Shown: positions 30,301 through 33,114 of the stretch, piece after piece
Numbering within the stretch: the first letter of the stretch is position 1
How the letters are laid out: each line of letters opens with the position of its first letter
Assembly: GCA_017404955.1 (NCBI GenBank)
Contig: JAFRBH010000006.1
Span: 1 to 33,114 of the forward strand
Length of the DNA: 33,114 nt
Origin: Candidatus Saccharimonadota bacterium
Lineage (GTDB): Bacteria; Patescibacteriota; Saccharimonadia; Saccharimonadales; Saccharimonadaceae
Reading direction: 5' to 3'
The notes under the pieces: generated by a model
Told to the model about the DNA's origin: nothing
What the model saw: only the letters and a program-made list of their open reading frames with translations
Database searches by the model: none
Made by a program: the position numbers and the translations under genes

Positions 30301-31045
30301 TACCAACACAGAGCAAAATTTCGTGAGTATCTTGATCTTCGTGTTTCAGATAGTGACCATCACAAGTTACCACGAGCGGCAAACCAGTCTCTTTGGCAAT
30401 CTGTTGCAAGCCTTCGTTAATGCGATTTTGTGACTCCCAATGAGTTGGGCTATCAGGGTGGCCATGATCCTGCATTTCTAGGTAGAAACGATCTTTGAAA
30501 GTCTTGGCGTACCAATCAACTAATTTTCTAGCGCCTTTGATGTCGCCCTCTTTTAGCTTGACAGAAATTTCCGAAGAAGCACAGCCAGAGAGACAAATAA
30601 TTCCCTCGTTATACTGTTCCATCAAATCATGATCAATGCGCGGCTTATAATACATACCTGTAAGTTCAGCCTCAGTCAGCATGCGACAGAGATTTTCAAA
30701 ACCCTTTTCGTTTTGTGCTAGAAGTGTAATATGAAAGCGCTCTTTATCATGAGCCGGATCTTTATCGGTGCGCTTTCTGGCAGCTACATAGGCCTCAAGT
30801 CCCAAAACTGGCTTGATGCCGTTATCCTTTGCAGTTTTATAAAGCTCAATTAGGCCGCTCATGGTGCCGTGATCGGTCACTGCCACCGCTTCCATACCAG
30901 TTTCTTTTACAAAATCAACCAAATCAGGAATCTTAGTCAGGCCGTCAAGCAAAGAATAGTGAGTGTGATTATGAAGATGCACAAAATCAGAAGGTGCTAA
31001 ATTCGCACCCTCAGTAATCGGACTCAGTTTGACCTCCTCAGACAT
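27302..31045 (-). CDS. dnaE: DNA polymerase III alpha subunit
   Basis: DnaE is the replicative polymerase subunit, with 1247 residues. The N-terminal PHP domain keeps all nine metal ligands as I read them: H25, H27, D34, H59, E84, H105, C155, D229 and H231. It may therefore be an active proofreading exonuclease, unlike in E. coli. The polymerase site has D443 and D445 in MPDIDTDIQD, and GPGRGSAAGS lies just before it. The C-terminus has an OB fold (IVTIGGIITDVRTI, near residue 1010) and a final domain joined by a Lys/Pro/Thr linker. The -10 box ends 6 bases before the ATG and there is no ribosome binding site, so the mRNA is probably leaderless. Confidence 0.97.
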   Translation of the reverse strand: MSEEVKLSPITEGANLAPSDFVHLHNHTHYSLLDGLTKIPDLVDFVKETGMEAVAVTDHGTMSGLIELYKTAKDNGIKPVLGLEAYVAARKRTDKDPAHDKERFHITLLAQNEKGFENLCRMLTEAELTGMYYKPRIDHDLMEQYNEGIICLSGCASSEISVKLKEGDIKGARKLVDWYAKTFKDRFYLEMQDHGHPDSPTHWESQNRINEGLQQIAKETGLPLVVTCDGHYLKHEDQDTHEILLCVGTAANLSDKDRMTLKDFELHVIPPKDIIARWGKDFPDAIRNTKKIAEKCNVDLQLGRILIPKFPGIPKGDNEKSYLDKLVFRGLVFRYGGKTEEEAEKLSIAECRKILEKADRKDVLERIDYELSVVDKMGYNGYFLIVQDFINWGKKQRIVYGPGRGSAAGSILAYALRITELDPLKYGLLFERFLNPDRISMPDIDTDIQDTRRDEVIKYCTEKYGRGRVANIVTFGKMMAKNAVRDVARVLEVPYAESDRIAKLVPDPVMGHHVHLKDAIKDVPDLKNEYEHNPTAKEVIDFASKLEGTIRSHGVHACGVIIAPDDLVKFLPLEVAKKKGADGEDVLAAQFPMTQVEELGLLKMDFLGLSNLSVINNALRMIRKVYGVDLDMYSLPLDDPETYALLQRAETTGVFQLESAGMKRYLKDLKASSFEDIIAMVALYRPGPMQFIDSFIRRKHGKESITYLHPGLEPALKNTYGILIYQEQFMQISRDWCGFTGGQADTLRKAVGKKKVDLMEKVKPEFIEGAIKVGGATREIAEKFWDQLLDFANYCFNKSHAACYALIAYWTAYLKAHYPDAFMAALMTSDMRWTDRLAIEMAECKKMGLKVLGPDINESYGDFAIVKDKKTIRFGLSGIKSMGKALVEEEVIPERDKNGPFKSVADFAKRVNSTKFNKRSWEAAIKTGAFDRFGSRSDLLFNLEAIQGYGAKCQKDVASGQTDLFGAFGSAGAIPEPEIKKAPTEASEKEQLLWERDLLGLYLSAHPLDKYDTYFEEQTHPYSMVCEENDNKIVTIGGIITDVRTILTKSNSKMAFVKIENKTDEQEIVVFPSIFEQFGGKLVQDNVIKVTGKVNCRDRNGNIVPDPKVLAESVELISDDVLDSYESTGTKIAEPKGTTGSKRPARTSAEYVRKASAKTEEKAPAEPVSPVNIHERLYCLVKDPDNTEVLTEIRHLCDKHPGLQEIVLVLEDKSGKKPLKMPFKVDASDDLVKPLSELLGSECVKLA

Positions 31046-31051
31046 AGTTCT

Positions 31052-31060
31052 ATTATACCA
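31052..31060 (-). promoter_or_regulatory. Promoter of dnaE, close to the start codon
   Basis: TGGTATAAT (-10 hexamer at 31052-31057) lies on the minus strand, and the ATG begins 6 bases after the hexamer. The -35 is weak. Transcription would start at or next to the A of the ATG. Confidence 0.75.
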
Positions 31061-31071
31061 AATAATTCCAG

Positions 31072-31239
31072 TTAAATAAGATTAAAATAGCAAAAAAGCT
31101 TAGCTCGACTTACGTCAAATCAAAATAAGTTTCCTAGGCAAGTCTGCGCCGAAATTACAGTTTCGTGCTCGACTTGTAGGAAACTTATTTCGATTTGGTG
31201 CGTCGAAATGTCGCTTTTTTACTATTTCAATCTCTATTT
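31072..31239. repeat. Long imperfect palindrome between the YtxH-type gene and dnaE
   Basis: Two arms of about 75-80 bases are complementary with few mismatches and small indels. The best part is 31116-31136 against 31177-31197 (20 of 21 pair). Nearer the centre CAAGTC pairs with GACTTG, and at the tip CGAAA (31150-31154) pairs with TTTCG (31161-31165) around TTACAG. The outer parts AAAAAAGC/GCTTTTTT and AGATTAAAATAG/CTATTTCAATCT also pair. As RNA it is one long hairpin with a T-run after it on the minus strand, so it can end the 31234 transcript. It could also be a mobile-element remnant. Confidence 0.85.
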
Positions 31240-31683
31240 AGTGCGGAGTTTCTTGGCGCCTTTTTCTAGGGTGTTAGCAGCACTATTTCTAGCCTTTTTG
31301 ATGTCTTTGTTCGCAGTGCGCTTAGCTTTGTTGGCGGTAGTGCCGACCTTTTTACTGACAGTTTTGGCGGTGCGCTTAACGGAAGCTTCAACACGCTTAG
31401 ATTCGCGGCCAATATTCTTGGCAGCTTGACGACCTCTGGCTTTAGCAGCCTTGGCAACCTTTTTGCCTTTAGCTTCTAGTTTCTTGCCTTCGGCCTTAGC
31501 TTCCTTCAAAGCTTTTTTACCTTTCTTTTCGAGATCTTTTCTGGTTTCCTTGCCAGATTTTGGAGCAGTTAAAATTCCTGCTACTGCACCAGCAACAGCT
31601 CCAAGAGCTGCGCCAAGCACAAATGCTCCACCTTTACCTGATTTTTTGCCGCCCTTTTCTGCTTTTTTCTTAGAGTCTGTCAT
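31234..31683 (-). CDS. YtxH-type protein with a lysine-rich tail
   Basis: The ATG at 31683 (MTDSKKKAEK, with AAAGGA upstream) gives 149 residues. Residues 20-50 match the YtxH pattern: a glycine- and alanine-rich hydrophobic helix (FVLGAALGAVAGAVAGILTA) then PKSGKETRKDL. The remaining 95 or so residues are very rich in Lys, Ala and Arg, like histone H1, and probably bind nucleic acid or an acidic surface. The family is found in envelope-stress contexts in Firmicutes, but its activity is not established. It is the last gene after galU-like and 31694-31951 and is followed by the long palindrome. Confidence 0.85.
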   Translation of the reverse strand: MTDSKKKAEKGGKKSGKGGAFVLGAALGAVAGAVAGILTAPKSGKETRKDLEKKGKKALKEAKAEGKKLEAKGKKVAKAAKARGRQAAKNIGRESKRVEASVKRTAKTVSKKVGTTANKAKRTANKDIKKARNSAANTLEKGAKKLRTK

Positions 31684-31693
31684 TTTATCCTTT

Positions 31694-31951
31694 CTATTTC
31701 TTGGCTGACTTCTTGTTACCATCATTATACTTATCAACGAAATTTTTGACAAGACCACCGACTGAAGTCATACCTTTAACATTCTCGGCGATGTCGGCAG
31801 TCTTATCAGCAATGTGTTGACCCTTATCAACGATAGCCTGAGCACCCTTAGAAATCTTGATGAGTTTGACTAGAAGAATGATTCCCAAAATTAAGAAGAT
31901 AAAGAGCGTAACTGATAGAATTACGACTAAAATCCAAGTTGCGAGTTCCAT
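31694..31951 (-). CDS. Small single-helix membrane protein
   Basis: This 85-residue protein has one N-terminal membrane helix (residues 5-31, WILVVILSVTLFIFLILGII) followed by an amphipathic helix region (residues 35-75) with regular Lys/Asp spacing and a basic tail. It resembles DUF948-type proteins in layout, but the match is not firm. AAAGGAAC precedes the ATG. It lies between the galU-like gene (11 bases upstream) and the YtxH-type gene (10 bases downstream), so the three form one operon. Confidence 0.85.
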   Translation of the reverse strand: MELATWILVVILSVTLFIFLILGIILLVKLIKISKGAQAIVDKGQHIADKTADIAENVKGMTSVGGLVKNFVDKYNDGNKKSAKK

Positions 31952-31962
31952 TTTGTTCCTTT

Positions 31963-32832
31963 CTAATTATTATTTACAAATTTTTTAATATCTTCAAAGT
32001 AGTCTTCGTAATCTTTGACATATCTTAGATGTGACAAGAAGTAGTTCTTTGGGTCGCCGGTGGTCATCCAGGTACCGGAAGTCTTTTTAACATAAACACG
32101 ATTGGTTGGGATGAGTTTAGCGATGGCATCAGCAGTCCAAAGCTCGCCATCAAGACCAATATTCTTTGGGTCAAGATGTTGGAACACCTCTGGGGTCAAA
32201 AGATAGCGACCATAGGAAGCAAGGTCTGATGGAGCATCTTCTGGGGCTGGTTTTTCTACCAAACCAACAAGTTTATCACCATCTAGAGAGATGGAAGCGT
32301 ATTTCTTAATCTCCTCGTGTTCTACTGGCTGGCCAGCAATGATAGCGGCAGCTTCTGGGTGTTCTTTTTGAGCTGCAATCAAATCTTTTACGGCGCTTGG
32401 GCCAAACACCACGTCATCAGAATAGGCTACGATAAATGCTTCGTCATCGTCAATGAAATTTCTAGCGGAAGCAACTGGGGAACCGTTGCCATAAGGAAGG
32501 CTCTGGTCCTGTTCGATCACGGTGATATTGGCAAGTCCTAGAACTTTTTTAACTGGTTCAAAACGATCATCTTTGCCTTGCTTATGAAGCTGGGCTTCGA
32601 TTTTTTCTACTTTGTTATGGAAGTAATCATCGTAAATTGCTTTCCCTTCTGGGGTAGCAACGATGATAATATCAGTAATTCCTGCTTCGACACATTCTTC
32701 GACTACTAGTTGCATAATTGGACGATTGCCAAGTGGTAGCATTGCCTTGGGAATGGTCTTAGTAATCGGAAGATACCGGCTGGCAAAACCAGCATCGGTG
32801 ATGATAGCCTTGGTAGGTGTTTTATAATTCAT
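31963..32832 (-). CDS. galU: GalU-like sugar-1-phosphate nucleotidyltransferase, divergent
   Basis: GalU makes UDP-glucose from UTP and glucose-1-phosphate for surface glycans. The 289-residue protein has the fold's order of motifs: the nucleotide-binding loop near residue 13, IPKAMLPLGNRPIMQLVVEE (27-46), a D-D metal pair in VAYSDDVVFG, VEKPAPEDAPS, and a C-terminal DGELWTADAI. The loop reads DAGFASRYLP where GalU has AAGLGTRxLP, so two glycine/threonine positions that contact the nucleotide are changed to Ala and Ser. The substrate could therefore differ. AAGGAGAATTT precedes the ATG. It leads the operon with two small envelope-type genes and has tandem -10 boxes upstream. Confidence 0.82.
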   Translation of the reverse strand: MNYKTPTKAIITDAGFASRYLPITKTIPKAMLPLGNRPIMQLVVEECVEAGITDIIIVATPEGKAIYDDYFHNKVEKIEAQLHKQGKDDRFEPVKKVLGLANITVIEQDQSLPYGNGSPVASARNFIDDDEAFIVAYSDDVVFGPSAVKDLIAAQKEHPEAAAIIAGQPVEHEEIKKYASISLDGDKLVGLVEKPAPEDAPSDLASYGRYLLTPEVFQHLDPKNIGLDGELWTADAIAKLIPTNRVYVKKTSGTWMTTGDPKNYFLSHLRYVKDYEDYFEDIKKFVNNN

Positions 32833-32881
32833 AAATTCTCCTTGAATTCAGGAATATTTTATAAGTGTTCCTTAAGTCTTA

Positions 32882-32913
32882 ATTATAGCATAAAGCGTTT
32901 TAGAATTATAGCA
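32882..32913 (-). promoter_or_regulatory. Tandem extended -10 boxes before the GalU-like gene
   Basis: Two copies of TGCTATAAT lie 23 bases apart on the minus strand, with -10 hexamers at 32882-32887 and 32905-32910. The upstream -10 falls exactly where the -35 of the downstream one should be, so each may act as an extended -10 promoter without a -35. Confidence 0.65.
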
Positions 32914-32971
32914 TTTTATCTTTTGCTTTTTGAAATAAGAAAAGGGTGCGTTCGACTCAGCTCAGTGTCTT

Positions 32972-33114
32972 ATGCTACTTACCCCATGCTTAGGTTTTAA
33001 TGTCGCACAACATACATTGTACGACTATAGAGGAGCTGATGGAACAGGGACAGCCAGCAACAAAGTAGCTCCAGATTCTGCTAACGCTAAAAGCTATACA
33101 GTAAGGAAACTTGC
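32972..33114 (+). CDS. Fragment of a FISUMP-type surface protein (runs off the window)
   Basis: The frame from ATG 32972 to the edge reads MLLTPCLGFNVAQHTLYDYR, then GADGTGTASNK, and ends SYTVRKL. SYTVRKL resembles the opening of FISUMP domains in surface proteins of this lineage (usually YTVRKLADGNCW), from memory. The frame is open back to 32939. There is no good ribosome binding site, signal peptide or promoter on this strand, so this could be a 5'-truncated remnant and not an intact gene. The rest is outside the window. Confidence 0.4.
   Translation, partial: MLLTPCLGFNVAQHTLYDYRGADGTGTASNKVAPDSANAKSYTVRKL

Noticed and set aside
1-33114. UGA recoded as glycine (as in Absconditabacteria/Gracilibacteria)
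   Set aside because: All large housekeeping frames are full length under the standard code, and at least one gene (22495-22959) ends in TGA.
1-33114. CRISPR arrays, tRNA or rRNA genes, insertion sequences
   Set aside because: Intergenic regions are short. I saw no regularly spaced repeats, no tRNA-like cloverleaf in the gaps and no transposase frames.

Overview
The window is chromosomal DNA of a reduced-genome bacterium of the Candidate Phyla Radiation (Patescibacteria), most likely a Saccharibacterium (TM7). Four things support this. The ribosomal protein run goes directly from S5 to L15 with no L30 gene, and loss of L30 is characteristic of CPR bacteria. Housekeeping operons are compact, with stop and start codons that overlap or abut. 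Several housekeeping proteins carry low-complexity tails. Large housekeeping ORFs read through with the standard code, so UGA is not recoded as in Absconditabacteria/Gracilibacteria. The phylum is an inference; no 16S rRNA gene is present.

Layout, left to right (most genes are on the minus strand, so transcription runs right to left). 1-464: N-terminal part of a secreted or surface protein with a 9-G tract just after its start codon. 558-1091: a three-helix membrane protein. 1190-9910: one long operon transcribed L3-L4-L23-L2-S19-L22-S3-L16-L29-S17-L14-L24-L5-S14-S8-L6-L18-S5-L15, with a clear promoter and a structured leader. S10 is not at its head and secY is not at its tail. 10112-17375: rpoB-rpoC with their own promoter, leader and terminator. 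17670-18176: an unknown gene. 18329-19483: KH protein (KhpA-like) and S16, with a candidate small RNA on the opposite strand between them. 19577-20152: an unknown gene. 20282-22396: L32-nusB-Nudix-rnc. 22495-24186: three unknown genes around a divergent promoter pair. 24235-31045: leuS, a SpoU-family RNA methyltransferase and dnaE. 31072-31239: a long imperfect palindrome. 31234-32832: a GalU-like nucleotidyltransferase followed by two small envelope-type proteins. 32972-33114: a fragment resembling FISUMP-domain surface proteins.

The genes cover translation (22 ribosomal proteins, LeuS, an rRNA/tRNA methyltransferase), transcription (RpoB, RpoC, NusB), RNA processing (RNase III, KH protein) and replication (DnaE). 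Promoters share a strong extended -10 box (TGnTATAAT), usually 17 bases from a weaker -35. Small unknown genes, most with their own promoter and terminator, sit between the conserved blocks.

The most unusual observations are these. RpoC has lost all eight zinc-ligand cysteines and has heavily altered trigger loop, F-loop and bridge helix residues. A candidate small RNA lies between S16 and KH. A long palindrome lies beside dnaE. The L3 operon leader can form crossing stems. dnaE looks leaderless. nusB and the Nudix gene overlap out of frame by 107 bases. A homopolymer could switch the surface-protein gene on and off.
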